Shown here: one piece after another, positions 31,273 to 42,329 of the stretch | Position numbering within the stretch: position 1 is the stretch's first letter | How the letters are laid out: each line of letters opens with the position of its first letter | Assembly (NCBI GenBank): GCA_009829735.1 | Contig: CM020618.1 | Span: forward strand, 33,704,894-33,768,893 | Length of the DNA: 64,000 bases | DNA from: Pyropia yezoensis | Taxonomy: Eukaryota; Rhodophyta; Bangiophyceae; Bangiales; Bangiaceae | Direction: 5' to 3' | Notes under the pieces: generated by a model | Seen by the model: the letters and a program-made list of their open reading frames with translations, nothing else | Told to the model about the DNA's origin: nothing | The model's database searches: none | Position numbers and translations under genes: made by a program

Positions 31273-33475
31273 ATGCACCCCGGCGGCTCGCCGCGCCCCC
31301 CCGTGACGACGACGGCGGCGGTGGTGGCGCCGGCCTCCCCCCCCCCCCCGGCCAACGCGACGGTCGGCGCGTTGCCCGCGGGCATGTCCGTCAGCACCCA
31401 CCTCCACGCCGACGATGGGGGCAGCAGCGACGCGGATGGCACGGGGCTGGTCACCATCACGTGCCCGCCGTTTGCCGCGGGCGGCGGCCGCGTGGGGGGG
31501 GGAGTGCCCCCGGCGCGGGACGCGCTGAGCAGCGGCTCCTCCCTGTCGGGAGTCAGCGGCGGCGGCGGCGGCGGCGTCTGCACGGGCGGCGTCACGACGG
31601 CGGCGGCTCGTGTCGATGAGGTGCCTGGCTTTATCGCTGTCGTGTCCACCGCCCGTGGCGACGGGGGCGGCAGGCGTAGCGGTGAGCCCGACGCCGCCGC
31701 CGCCTCCACAGGCGTCGCCGGCGGCGACGGCGTTGCGTCGCCGCCGTCGCCGTCTGGGTCGCCGGTGGCGGCAGGGGCAGACGGGGAGGCCGTGTCGGCG
31801 CTCGTGTCGGCCCTCACCTCGGTGCGCGGCGGCCGCCGGGGGGTTGGGCGCGGTGGCGGCGACGGTGGCGGCGGTGGTGGCGGTGGCGACGATGACGTCG
31901 ATGGCGCGTTGACGCCCAGCTCCCCGTCTGGGTCGTCGACGGCGGGGAGTGCCGCCTGGGCCGCCGCCGCGGCCGCCGCCCGCCGTCGCGCCCTCGACGG
32001 GCGCCGTGGCCGTGGCCGCCGCGCCGGTGGCGGTGGTGTCGGCGGCGGTGGTGGTAGTGGCGGTAGTGGCGGCAGCAGCAGCACCACCAGTGACAGCGCG
32101 GTGAGCAGCGGCACCCTCTCGGGGGGTAGCAGCAGCAGCAGCCGCAGCAGTGACATGACCACCACCGACAGTGACGCGGACAGCGACGGGTCGTCGGCCG
32201 CTGGGCGTGGGGGGCCCGCCGGCAGTGGCGGCGACGGGGGCACCCGCACGGCGCCCGCCGCCGGGGGCGGCAGGGACGGCGGCGGCGGCGCCAGCGACGG
32301 CGGGGGCGGTCCCCCCGGCCCCTCCCCGCCCCCCCCCGGCCGCCACCGCCACCCCTCCTCCACCCGCCGGCGGCTGCGGCGGCTCGAGGCGGAGCTATCC
32401 CAGGCGCGCATCCGCTCCGCCGCCCGCGCAACGGTGCACGTGTCCGAAGTGGAGCGCGCCGCTGCGGTGGTTGCCGCCGCCGAGCGCCGCGCCGCCGACG
32501 CGGAAGCTCGGGCGGGGGCGCTCGCCGCGGCGCTCGCCGCCGCCAACGTGGCGGCCGCAGAGGTGGAGGCCCGCCGCGCGGGCCTCGCCGCCCGGGTGGC
32601 GGAGCTGGAAGAGGCTGCCGCCGCCGCCGCCGCCGCCGCCGCCGCGTCGGCTGCTCCTGTCGCTGTGTCGGCTGGGGAGGGCCCCCGGTCCGTGGCGTCG
32701 GCGGCGGGGTTCGGGGGCGCCCACCCCCCATCCGCCGCCACGTCGTCGGCCACGCCCTCTGGCGGTGCAAACTCATCTCCCGCCACGCCGGGGGGCGGCG
32801 GTGCGTCTGGCGACGCTGCCGCCACCTCTCCCGCCGACGCGGAAGCGGTCGCGGCGGCGCGGCGGGCGCTGGTCTCAGAAATCCACAACACCGGCCGCTA
32901 CCGCAACGCGCGGGGCGCGTGGCGGGACCTGCTGCGTCCCGCGGGGGCAGAGCTGACCGCCGTGGAATTCGGGGTGGCCCTCCGCACGCTGGCGGCGGCT
33001 CACGCCGAACCGACCGACGGGCCGGCGGCGGCGGCGGCGGCGGCGGCGTCAGCAGCGGGGGAGGCTGCAAAGGGGGTGATGTTGGGGGGAGGGGTGGGGG
33101 GCTCCCCCGAGGTGGGCGGCAGGCGCCCGCGCCCGCGCACCACCCTGACCGAGGTCGGCGGCCGCCGGCGGAGTGTGGGGGTGGCCGCCGCTGACGGCGT
33201 TGGTGGGGGTGGTGGTGGTGGTGCGGGGGGGGGCGCTGGCGCCGCCGCCGATGGGAGAGGGGTGGGCCAGGGGGCGGGAGGGGGGGGTTGCCGATGGGGG
33301 GGGTGCCGCGTCGAGGCCGCCCCTCCCCGACGCGGTCGTGGCGGGCGTGCGGCGGGCGGTGGTGGGCGAGGGCGGCGGCACCGGTGGGGGGGGGGGGACG
33401 GGTGGGGACGACGTTACGTGGGCGCAGTTTGTGCGGTTTTTCCAAGCCACCAAGGACGAGGCGCTTGCGTTGTAG
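31273..33475 (+). CDS. Ala/Gly/Ser-rich protein with coiled coil; frame change near the 3' end
   Basis: The ATG at 31273 has a good context (GGCGCCATGC) and follows a C-rich leader. The first 370 residues are low-complexity Gly/Ser/Asp/Pro. About 32360-32640 encodes a heptad-like helix (RRLRRLEAELSQARIRSA ... VERAAAVVAAAERRAADAE), a probable coiled coil. Around 32840-33000 a conserved-looking stretch, EIHNTGRYRNARGAWRDLL then LTAVEFGVALRTLA, suggests a helical or EF-hand-like domain. The matching end (VTWAQFVRFFQATKDEAL) lies in the +1 frame and stops at 33475. The switch falls between about 33190 and 33290 in G-run DNA, so an assembly length error, a short intron or a real frameshift are all possible. 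Family not recognised. Confidence 0.5.
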
Positions 33476-34523
33476 GCGCTGGCGGTCGAGCGGGCGGGGG
33501 GGGGGGGGGGGGGGGTTGGGAGAGGGGGATTGGTGGTAGGGGGAGGTGGCGCCGGCGGCAGCGTGCCAATCGGGGGCGGGCCGCCGCGCGCCCCGCTGGC
33601 GTCTGAGGTGGGGGATGGCCAGGGACTGCTGGCCGGGTGGCCGCCGCGCCCGGCCGGCGGGGCGCCGGCCCCACCGCTGACGCCCGCGCGCGGGCGACAG
33701 CGGCGGCGGCTGGGCGGCGGGGCGCGGGCGGGGCGGCGCCCGCGGGTGGCGGCAGGAGACGACCGTCATGCATTTTTTTTCTTTTCTGTTCTCCTGCTGC
33801 TCTCTTTTTTTTTTTTTTCGTCCTCTTGCTGGCCGCTCTGGGCCGTGGTGCGGGCCTTCGCCGCTACAGCCGCTGCCGCCGGCGCTGCCTCGGCCGGCGC
33901 AGCGCTACTGTCGCCGCGGCGGCTGAAACCCCCCCATGGGAATGACGCGGGCGCGTCTGGTGCCACTGCTGGGGCGGGCGGGGTTTGGCAAGGTGCTGCT
34001 GCTGTCGCTGCCGCTGTGCGGTTAGGGGGGGGGAGGGGGCGGTGCGGCGCCCGTCAGCGGGGCGGCGTGCACAGCTGCCGCGCCATGGTGAGGGGAGGGC
34101 GGAGGGCGGGCGGCGGCGGGGGCGGAGCCCCGCCGACGGCGCGCGGGCGGCGGTGGTAGCAGGCCCCGGCGGGGTTCCCGCGGCCAGGTCTTGACGTTGC
34201 GACGTACATGTATATCTATCTGTATGTTTCTTCAGTACACAGGCGAGGCACAAAAAAAAGAAAAAAAAAAATGGTCCGCTGCTCTCTGTGGCCGGCCCCT
34301 CCTACATGCGGCCCGCTCCCCGGGGCCCCGCACCCAACAGCCTCCCCCTACCCCCCTCGCAACCAAACTCTTCCACCCCCATCCTCACGCCCTCCCCGCA
34401 TCCCCCACGCCCACCACGAAAAAGAAAACAGAAAAAGAGTCAAGCACACGCCCCGGGCACGCGCGCACACGCATTCCCTCCCCCCCAGCCCGCGCTGGAG
34501 TGCGGCGGTGACGCGTGATGCAT
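33476..34523. other. Spacer, no gene recognised
   Basis: G-rich start, T-rich patch near 33772-33825, a 15-base A-rich tract at 34251-34271 and C-rich sequence to the end. It must include the 3' untranslated regions of two converging genes. Confidence 0.45.
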
Positions 34524-36671
34524 CTAGATCTTGTCGAGCGTCTGGATGCCGAGGAGGTCCAGGCACCGCCGGATGACGCTGGCGGTGATGGCGCACAGCG
34601 CGAGGCGCGACTCCTTGACCGCCTCGCTGTCGGCGCCCCGCACGGGGCACTGCTCGTAGAAGCGGTTGAAGAGGGTGGACACCCCCTTCATGTACTCGCA
34701 CAGCACGTGGGGGCACAGGTCGCGCTCCAGCTCGGCGAGCACCTCGGGCAGGCGGAGGAGGGTCTTGGCAAGCGCCAGCTCCGCCGCCACGGGGTAAGCA
34801 AACGCCACGTCCTTGCCCTCCATATCCTCCAACGCGCGGCCACCTCCGGCCTCGCGGTAGATGCCCTGCGTCCGCACAAAGGCGTACATCATGTAGGGGG
34901 CGGTGTCGCCGTCCAGCTTGACCATCTTGTCAAAGGAGAAGCGGTAGTTGGACGTGCGCGACGTCTTGAGGTCCGCGTACTTAACCGCCGCGATGCCCAC
35001 CTTGGACACCACGTCCTGAACGTACTCAGGTGACTCGGTGCGGTTGTCCGCGGCGAGGCGGGCCTCGAGCTCGCTGCGGCTCCGCACCACCGCCTCGTCG
35101 AGGAGGTCCTTAAGCTTGACCACGTCGCCCGAGCGGGTCTTGAACTTCTTGCCGTCCTCGCCCTGGACCAGCCCAAAGGGCACGTGCTCCAACGACACCT
35201 TCTCGGGCACAAAGCCCGCCCGACGGGCCACCTGGAAGACCTGTTGGAAGTGCAGCGACTGGCCAATGTCCGTCACGTACAGGATGCGCTGCGCCCCATC
35301 CTCCTGTACCCGGTAGCGCATCGCAGCTAGGTCGGTTGTCGCGTAGTTAAAGCCCCCATCACTCTTGCGCACAATCACCGGCTGGCGGTCCCCCTCACGG
35401 TTAGTAAACTGGGCGCCCTCAAGGAAGACAACGGTGGCACCCTGGTCCTCCACCGCCAGCCCTTGGCGCTCAAGGTCGGCAACCACGTCGGCGAGGTAGG
35501 GGTTGTAGAAGCTTTCTCCGCGCTCGGTCACCTCTACCCGGAGGGTATCGTAGAGCTTTTGAAACTCAACGCGGCTCTGACCGCAAATGGCCTGCCACGC
35601 ACGGCGCGACACCTCATCGCCGCCCTGCAGGGCCACCACCTCACGCTGGGCAGCTTCCTTGAACGCTGGATCCACGTCAAACCGCGCCTTGGCGCGCTTG
35701 TAAAAGACAACGAGGTCGCCCAGGTCCACGTCGCCCAGCTCGCCAGTGCCGGCGACAAAGTCCGGCACCTCTTCCCGCAGCAGCTGGATCAGCATACCAA
35801 ACTGGGTGCCCCAGTCCCCCACATGGTTCAGCCGCACCACATCGTGACCGAGGAACTCGAGCAGCCGGCACAGGCTATCCCCAATGATCGTGGAGCGCAG
35901 GTGGCCGACGTGCATCTCCTTGGCAATGTTGGGCGACGAGAAGTCTACCACCACCTTTTTCGCTGCGGAACCCGTGCGCTTGGTCACCCCCAACCGGGAG
36001 AGGTCGGCGAGCATGGCGTTGAGGCGGCCGCTCACGTACGCGGGCGTCAGGGTGAGGTTAATAAAGCCGGGCCCTGCAACGGTCGGCGCCTCGCAAAAGT
36101 CCGACACGTCGAGCGCGTCAATGATGGCGGCAGCAACATCACGAGGGCGCTTGCCCTCTTTCTTGGCCAGCGACAGCGCCGCGTTGCACTGGTAGTCGCC
36201 AAACCCCGCCTTGGTCGCGGGCGTCAGCATCGGGTTGGCGGCCGCGTCGGGGCCAAATGCGGTGGTCAGCGCGGCCACCACCCGCGACCGTAGCAGGTCC
36301 TGTGCCGTTTCGGTCATACTGACGGCGGGGGGGGGGGCGCTCGCGACTGCCCGCGCAGCCGCAACGCCAGTCAGGCGGCGGGCAGGCGTCGGCCAACGCG
36401 CCACCAGCGGCCGAGCCGCCGGCCTACCCCACGAGTCGGCGGACCGGAGGGCACCCGAGGAAAGCGGGCGGCAAAAGAGGCTGCCGCCGCCGACAAGGCT
36501 CCCCTCCGCCGCCGGGGTACCGCCGCAGGTCCGCCGCACCGCCGCCACAGCCGTGGGAGACGCCCACCGGACGCAAGACGGGCTCACAAAGCAGGCCACC
36601 ACAGCCAGTGCACCACGGGGACGCATGCGACTAATGGGGCGAGCGGACAGACGGGGGTGAGGGGCACTCAT
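34524..36671 (-). CDS. Arginyl-tRNA synthetase with organelle-type N-terminal extension
   Basis: Class I synthetase charging tRNA-Arg. Intronless, 715 residues from ATG at 36671. The catalytic part begins near residue 119 (MTETAQDLLRSR), with the N-terminal tRNA-binding domain (GFGDYQCNAAL), the HIGH-type motif HVGHLRSTIIGD at about 254, NHVGDWGTQFGMLI, the KMSKS-equivalent loop KFKTRSGDVVKL near 505 and a DALR-type anticodon-binding end (NRFYEQCPV ... DLLGIQTL). The first 118 residues are Arg/Ala/Ser/Pro-rich with few acids. Two in-frame Met codons (residues 1 and 119) would allow a long organelle form and a short cytosolic form from one gene. The subtype resembles bacterial and plant enzymes. 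Confidence 0.95.
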   Translation of the reverse strand: MSAPHPRLSARPISRMRPRGALAVVACFVSPSCVRWASPTAVAAVRRTCGGTPAAEGSLVGGGSLFCRPLSSGALRSADSWGRPAARPLVARWPTPARRLTGVAAARAVASAPPPAVSMTETAQDLLRSRVVAALTTAFGPDAAANPMLTPATKAGFGDYQCNAALSLAKKEGKRPRDVAAAIIDALDVSDFCEAPTVAGPGFINLTLTPAYVSGRLNAMLADLSRLGVTKRTGSAAKKVVVDFSSPNIAKEMHVGHLRSTIIGDSLCRLLEFLGHDVVRLNHVGDWGTQFGMLIQLLREEVPDFVAGTGELGDVDLGDLVVFYKRAKARFDVDPAFKEAAQREVVALQGGDEVSRRAWQAICGQSRVEFQKLYDTLRVEVTERGESFYNPYLADVVADLERQGLAVEDQGATVVFLEGAQFTNREGDRQPVIVRKSDGGFNYATTDLAAMRYRVQEDGAQRILYVTDIGQSLHFQQVFQVARRAGFVPEKVSLEHVPFGLVQGEDGKKFKTRSGDVVKLKDLLDEAVVRSRSELEARLAADNRTESPEYVQDVVSKVGIAAVKYADLKTSRTSNYRFSFDKMVKLDGDTAPYMMYAFVRTQGIYREAGGGRALEDMEGKDVAFAYPVAAELALAKTLLRLPEVLAELERDLCPHVLCEYMKGVSTLFNRFYEQCPVRGADSEAVKESRLALCAITASVIRRCLDLLGIQTLDKI

Positions 36672-37989
36672 GGGCAGACGTGGACGGCGGTGGTGCCCGG
36701 CAGTGTCGTCACCGCTACGGTCGGCGGCGTGCGCATCTCGACGTGGTCGCCAACCGACGGTGGGCACAGGAAGGATCATCGACGTAGGGTGACGTCGATC
36801 AAATGGTGGCCGTCAGAGAGTATGCACGATAATTGTTCGTAGTCTCTCCTATAAAGAATACGACTTTCAGTGTAGTGCAAAATCAATTGGATACTTCAAT
36901 TATCGACGAGTGCCAATGCGGAGTGGCCCGATCGGGACCAGTCACATGTTCTCTTGGGGCCACCGTCAGTCGTTCCAGCCTTCCAACACGTGGCTCCGCG
37001 CTGGCATGCAGTCCGTCCCTCAGACCACGCGCGACCAGTCTCCTTACAGATTCCCAGAGATGCTCCGAGCGCGCAGTTTTTAGGGGAGCAGCCACGTGGC
37101 GCTGTCGGCACAAGCCCCTCCCACCGCGCTCGATTTCGCAACGCGGGACGGGTGGGCAGTGGCCGGGGCCCCAACCCCACCTGGCTGTGTGGCCAGTGGC
37201 TCGCGGCCGCGCGAGTGGCGGCGCGGAGGGGGGGCCGCGCCGACGCTGGGCCGCGCCCTGGCAGCGAGCCGGCGGTCTGGGCCGCCGTGCTGGTGCCTGC
37301 CGCCGCCGCCGCCGCCTGACGCCGTTGCCCGCGGACCCTGACGCTGTCTACGCGCCCCGTCGCCTTCCCCCCCCCTCGCCCTCTCCGCCCCCCGCGTCAA
37401 CGCCCGCTGCATCCCACGTGACAGCTGTTCCGGTTGCGCGCTGCGCTCGTCCTTCGCCTTTTGAGACGCTGTCACTCGTGTGCCCACCTGCCAGCTGTTA
37501 CCGCCGGCCGTGGGTGTGCGCTTCGGGCTCCTCCGCCCTCGACCTTTTCTTCCTATCCCCCGCTTCTCCCCCCCCTATTTTTTTTTTTTGGCGTTGCGCT
37601 TTCTACCGGTGTTCTTGGCGTAGCTGCGCAGCTCTCGCCGCCTTGTCTTTTTCGGGGGCCGCCCTGAGGCGCTGCTCTTGCTGGCGCTGTTGCTGTCGAG
37701 GTGGGAGTCGCGGTGGTCTTCCAGTTTTCTCTCCACCCCGCGGCGCGGTCCGGCCGGCCTGGACGGGTGCTGAGCTCGTTCACCATTTTCCTTTTAGCGG
37801 TTCATCAGACGTCACTCGACGCACGACCGCCACCGCCCCCCGCGCATCGGACGCGTACGTTGCGCCTGCCGCTCCCTTGAACCGTGCTGTGTTCGGAACG
37901 TACAGCGGCCTCGGACGTTGGGAAGGCCGCCCCGGGGCGCCGCCCGCGTAACGATTTCTCTCTCGCGCGTGTACTCCGCCACCGGCATC
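36672..37989. other. Divergent intergenic region
   Basis: Upstream of both arginyl-tRNA synthetase (minus) and CNOT4 (plus). No coding region recognised. C/T-rich tracts lie at 37360-37400 and 37560-37590 before the CNOT4 start. Confidence 0.5.
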
Positions 37990-40900
37990 ATGCCGCCAAC
38001 GACGTCTGTGGATGGGGCCGCGGTTGCCGCGACGGCACCGGCAGAGGACGAAGTGCCCCAGTGCCCTCTTTGTCTAGAGGATTTGGACGCGACGGACCTG
38101 TCTGTTCGCGCCTGCCAATGCGGCTATCCGGTAAGTTCCATGCATCCTCTTCATGGTTTGGGAATACCGTGCTTCTGGAGGGTACTGAGAGGGCCGTGGT
38201 GGCCTTGCTTATGGGGTATTGCGGTGAGGGGGGGTGGGGAAGGGCATGCTTCACGGAGCAGGTTGCTCCCCTGGTGTGAAGCTATATTCTCTGTCTTGTT
38301 TGTTTCGCTGCCGCGCAGCTCCTGAACCTTGCGGATCTGGGGCGGGCGGTACTCTGCCCTCGCGCCGGTCGAGGGCAGATGTCGTCGCGCTTGTGCGTTC
38401 CTCTACTGCCTGGGGATGATTTGTGGACGTGCGGTCCCAGGGCTGTCCAAGTGGAGTTCCGGCCTGTCTGACACCCATTTGCGTTTTATCACCATCTCAC
38501 ATGGTCTGTTCTGTGAATGTTGCTTGTGTTTATCTTCCTATGTTTGTTTTATTGATTACAGGTGTGTCTGCTATGCCTGCACCACATTCGTGAACAATTG
38601 AACGGCAAGTGCCCCGCTTGTCGCACGCCCTACTCGGAGAAGAACTTTGTCATTGATAAGGTGGACCCCGAGGCCGCGGCGCGGGAGGTGCGGGAGCGCG
38701 CCGAGGCCAAGAAGGCTCGGGAGAAGCGGGATCGTGCCGCCGCCGCTGAGCGGGAGCGGGCGGCCGCGGCAGCCGCGTCGCAGGCTAAAGCGAAGACGAC
38801 CCTCAAGCACGTGCGAGTGGTGCAGCGTAACTTAGTCTACGTTATTGGCCTCAGCTTGAGCTTAGCGCGCGAGGAAGCGCTGAAGCGCACCCAGATGTTT
38901 GGTCGCTTCGGCCGCATCAACCGTGTGCTAGTGAATCGAGGGCACCCGTACAACGCCGACGCGCCTGGCGGGCCGTCTATCGCGGCCTACATCCTGTTCG
39001 CGCGAGATACGGATGCGTCGACGGCCGCGCGGGTGATGAACGGGGAGGTGTTCGACGGGCGGGAGCTGCGCTGTTCCATTGCGACGACCAAGTATTGTGA
39101 CGCGTTCATCCGGCACGGTACGTTGCACGCACGCATCTTCCTTGCGTTGGTTACCTCAGCCAGTGTTGTACAATTGTGTGAAGGGCGTCCCCTGGGCGGG
39201 CTCATAGTGCATTGTCGTTGGTACTCGTGATTCTTATCGAGTCGTATCTAACCATTTTTGTGGCATGTGTTGGCGCTGCTTGACCTGTGGATATCTCTTG
39301 TGGTTTTGTGTGCAGGGTCCGGAAAGCATCTGTGTGGTAATGAGGACTGCCCGTATCTACACGAGCTGGCCCCGTACCCCGAGGATGTTCTTACTCGAGA
39401 GGAAGTCCTTGGTCGACAGCTTGGCCCACCCCCTCCTGCGCATCTTTTTACGTTCACGCCGACGTTGCCGACGCCCGCGGTCACGTCATCTATCCGACTT
39501 CCGACGACGCTGGCGCCGCGACGGGTTGTCCTACCTCCTGCGTCATCGGCGCTGCCGGCGGCATCGCCTCCACTAACTGCGTCCCGACCGCCTGCGTCCT
39601 CTTCACCTACTGCGCCGACGTCCTTTGCGGGCGTGGCCAGTTCTTCTGCCCCGTCACCGACGACTCCGTCTTCCCATGAGAGCTGGCTGCTCAAGCTTCC
39701 GCCACCCCGCGCGACAGGGGGTGGCTGGGGAGCTGCGGCGGATGTGACGGACCCATCAACTCCTGCGCAACTGCGGTCGCGGACGCCCTCGCCGGCGGAC
39801 GCAGTTTCATCCGGGCTGCTTTCCGGCTCAGGGGCTGCGGTCGCGACACCGCTGAACTTGACGGCAACGTCATCTGCTCCAAGTGTGTCTGTGAGCCTCC
39901 CTCCACTGACGACTTCTTCGCGGCGGTCGCGGGCGTCCCCAAAGGTTGTTGCAGCACCGCCGCCGCCGACTCGAGTAACTCTACCACCTCCTCCTGCCCG
40001 TGTGACGCTTCCTCCTCCACCTGGGTTTGAAGAGGTTGCGGCCGCTCCTGCATCCAGCAAGCCGCCGGTCAGCACAGCCGCTGCGCCCCCGCCCCCTGGC
40101 TTCGGCAACTTCCCGTCGCTCAGCCAGGCACGTGCGGCATCTGCGGCTAGCTCTAAACCGCAAGCCGGCCGAAGCCTGAGCAGCAGCAGCAGCAGCAACA
40201 GCGGCAGCAGAGAAAACATGGACAAGAGCCAATCGTCTACCACGACTGCCACACCAGCGGCACCCACATCGACGGCGCCAACGATGTCGGCACCGCCGGG
40301 CTTTGTCGCTCCCGCCCTGTCAGGGAGGTCTCGGTTGCCGCCTTCCTCGGCGGCGGGAGCTCCCGGATTTGCTGCACCTGGCGCTGGTTCTGCGGCGCCA
40401 TCTCCCCCCAGTGCCTTTCAACCTTCCCCGACGGCTGCGGCGAAGGCACAGAGCCCACGACCTACTTTTGCGGCACCGCGAACAAGCCCAAGCGTGCTCT
40501 CCGCGCCCAACTCTTCGTCTTGGTCAGTGTCTCAGGAACCACCCCGGGTTGTTGGTGACGGCCAAGCCCGCCCCGGCGGTACATCCAACGCGCATGTGAC
40601 GGCCAGTTCGAGCAGCAGTCCGTCCTTTGCTTCAGCACCGGCGCGGTCAGTTGACGCTCTGATGCCTTCGACCGAGACAGTGTCGCGGTCTGAGTCTCCG
40701 CCCCGTGGCGGGGTGTTGTTTGCGGATGCAACCGCATCTGGCCCATCGTTCGCATCGACCCCAGACCTGTCGGTGCTGCTTGCGCAGCTGGGTGGGGGCC
40801 CCAACGCTTCCCGTGGCGCGGGACTAGGGTCTGCCTCGTTGAGTTCAGGGCCAGCCCCGGCTGGCTTTGCTGCCGCCTTTCCCAGCAGCTTTGGCGGCGG

Positions 40901-42122
40901 TGCGCCGCCGCCGCTGCCGTCACCACCGCGGACCCTTGGCGATCCACGGAGCGGGCACGGTGTATCCCCTGCGAGCCAGCCGAGTGCGGCTCCGCCCGGG
41001 ATCAGCAGACTGGGTGCTGCCAACCCCCTCTCTGCTGAAGGTCCGTTTGGACAGTTCGACGGTGGACGGGGTGCTTACGGGCAACCCGCGTCTGCTGCGA
41101 GCCCGTTTGCTTCGACGCTACCCCCGCTGCCACCGCCCTCGGAGGGGTCCTTGGCGATGAGTGGAATGCGATCGGCCTCGTCGGCGCGCTCGCGCTCGCG
41201 CTTTGGCTTTGCCCGCGGCGGCCGCACCAGTCCGGGGCCTCTGTCCGGCGCTTCGACGGCGATCCCCGTCAGTTCTGGCGGCCGTGCGGACGGCAGTGAT
41301 GGTCTGGGCGGCCTGGGCGGTGCTGGGGGCAGCATGGGCGGGCTCTCTCCGAATGGGGGCATCCCGAATGGTAGCGTCTCTTCCGGGGGCGTTCCACTTT
41401 TGGGGGAGCCCTTTTCCCAGATGTTTTCGTCTCTGGAGCTGGAGACACCCGCCCCTCCGACGGCTGGACTGGAGTATCCTCCGGGCATTCCGCGACCGCC
41501 TGGCATGAACCCTGTGCAATCGTCGCCGCCATCGTCGTCGTTCGCGAGCCCCTCGTACGGCGTCGGCGGGGTGCTTGGGCAGGGCCACCCAGGCACACCC
41601 TTCGCGTCGGCACCCTACTCGTCGCAGGCCTACTCGGCCCCGGTCTACGCGTCGCCTTATGGGGGCTCGGCCGGCCGCCCGGTAGGCCCCCCTCCGGGGA
41701 TGTCCGCGGCGACTCCACCACACGGGCCTCTGGCGCAGCCGCGGCGGCCGGCGACGGGCTCCTCTCCCGCTCGGTCGTCCCGCTTTGCGTTCGCCGGGGC
41801 GGGGGCGGGGCCGCTGCCGGCCAGTGGCCCCTCGCCAGGGATGGGGTATCCGTCGTCGTCGGGCATGTACCCGCCGCCGGGCGCGGATGGGGGTGGAATG
41901 GGCGGTGGCGCTGGGCTCCCTCGCGGCGGGCTTGGCGGCGACGCGGGTGCCACAGCTGCACCCCCCGGCTTTGGGCCCGCACCTACCGCCGCCGCGCAGC
42001 CGTCGCCGCCGCAGGCGGACACCAACTTCACCGAGATGTCGACGCAGGACAAGCTGGCGGCCATCTTTTCGAGCGCCCGTGGGCCTCGGCAGTCGTCTAC
42101 ACCGGCTCTGCGGATCAACTAG
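37990..42122 (+). CDS. CNOT4: CNOT4-type E3 ubiquitin ligase (RING, RRM, CCCH)
   Basis: Ubiquitin ligase of the CCR4-NOT system, acting in mRNA decay and ribosome-associated quality control. Exons 37990-38130, 38562-39117 and 39316-42122, introns 431 and 198 nt, both GT..AG, phases 0 and 1; 1167 residues. A C4C4 RING spans residues 25-66 (CPLCLEDL ... CQCGYPVCLLCL ... CPACRTPY), split by intron 1. A charged helix follows, then an RRM at about 129-222 (LVYVIGL ... GRFGRINRVLV ... TTKYC) and a CCCH finger (CGNEDCPYLH) rebuilt across intron 2. The splice junctions restore the family order precisely. The remaining 900 residues are Pro/Ala/Ser/Gly-rich and disordered, much longer than in animals or yeast, and carry eight PPG-hydrophobic motifs. 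No other CNOT gene is nearby. Confidence 0.95.
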
Positions 42123-42329
42123 CGCGCGCCACCGGTGCGCCTGTTCCCACCTTGCCGTGACGAGCACCACATGTTTAGCTCATCTTGTATATCGTGCGGG
42201 GGCGGGGGAGGGGAGTGAGGAGTGATGGACGCGGGTGGGGTGGAGGAGGCGTTGTGGGAGGCCCGGGCCTGGTGGTCAGATGCACGTGGTTCGGCGCCGC
42301 GTGGCTGCTGCCGGTCTGCGTGGCCAGCT
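42123..42329. other. Convergent intergenic region
   Basis: 3' ends of CNOT4 (plus) and the NDUFAF7-type gene (minus) meet here. No gene seen. Confidence 0.5.

Noticed and set aside
30901-33769. Very long minus-strand open frames over the coiled-coil gene
   Set aside because: Open by composition only; Arg/Pro/Ala strings without domain-like order. The plus strand has the heptad pattern.
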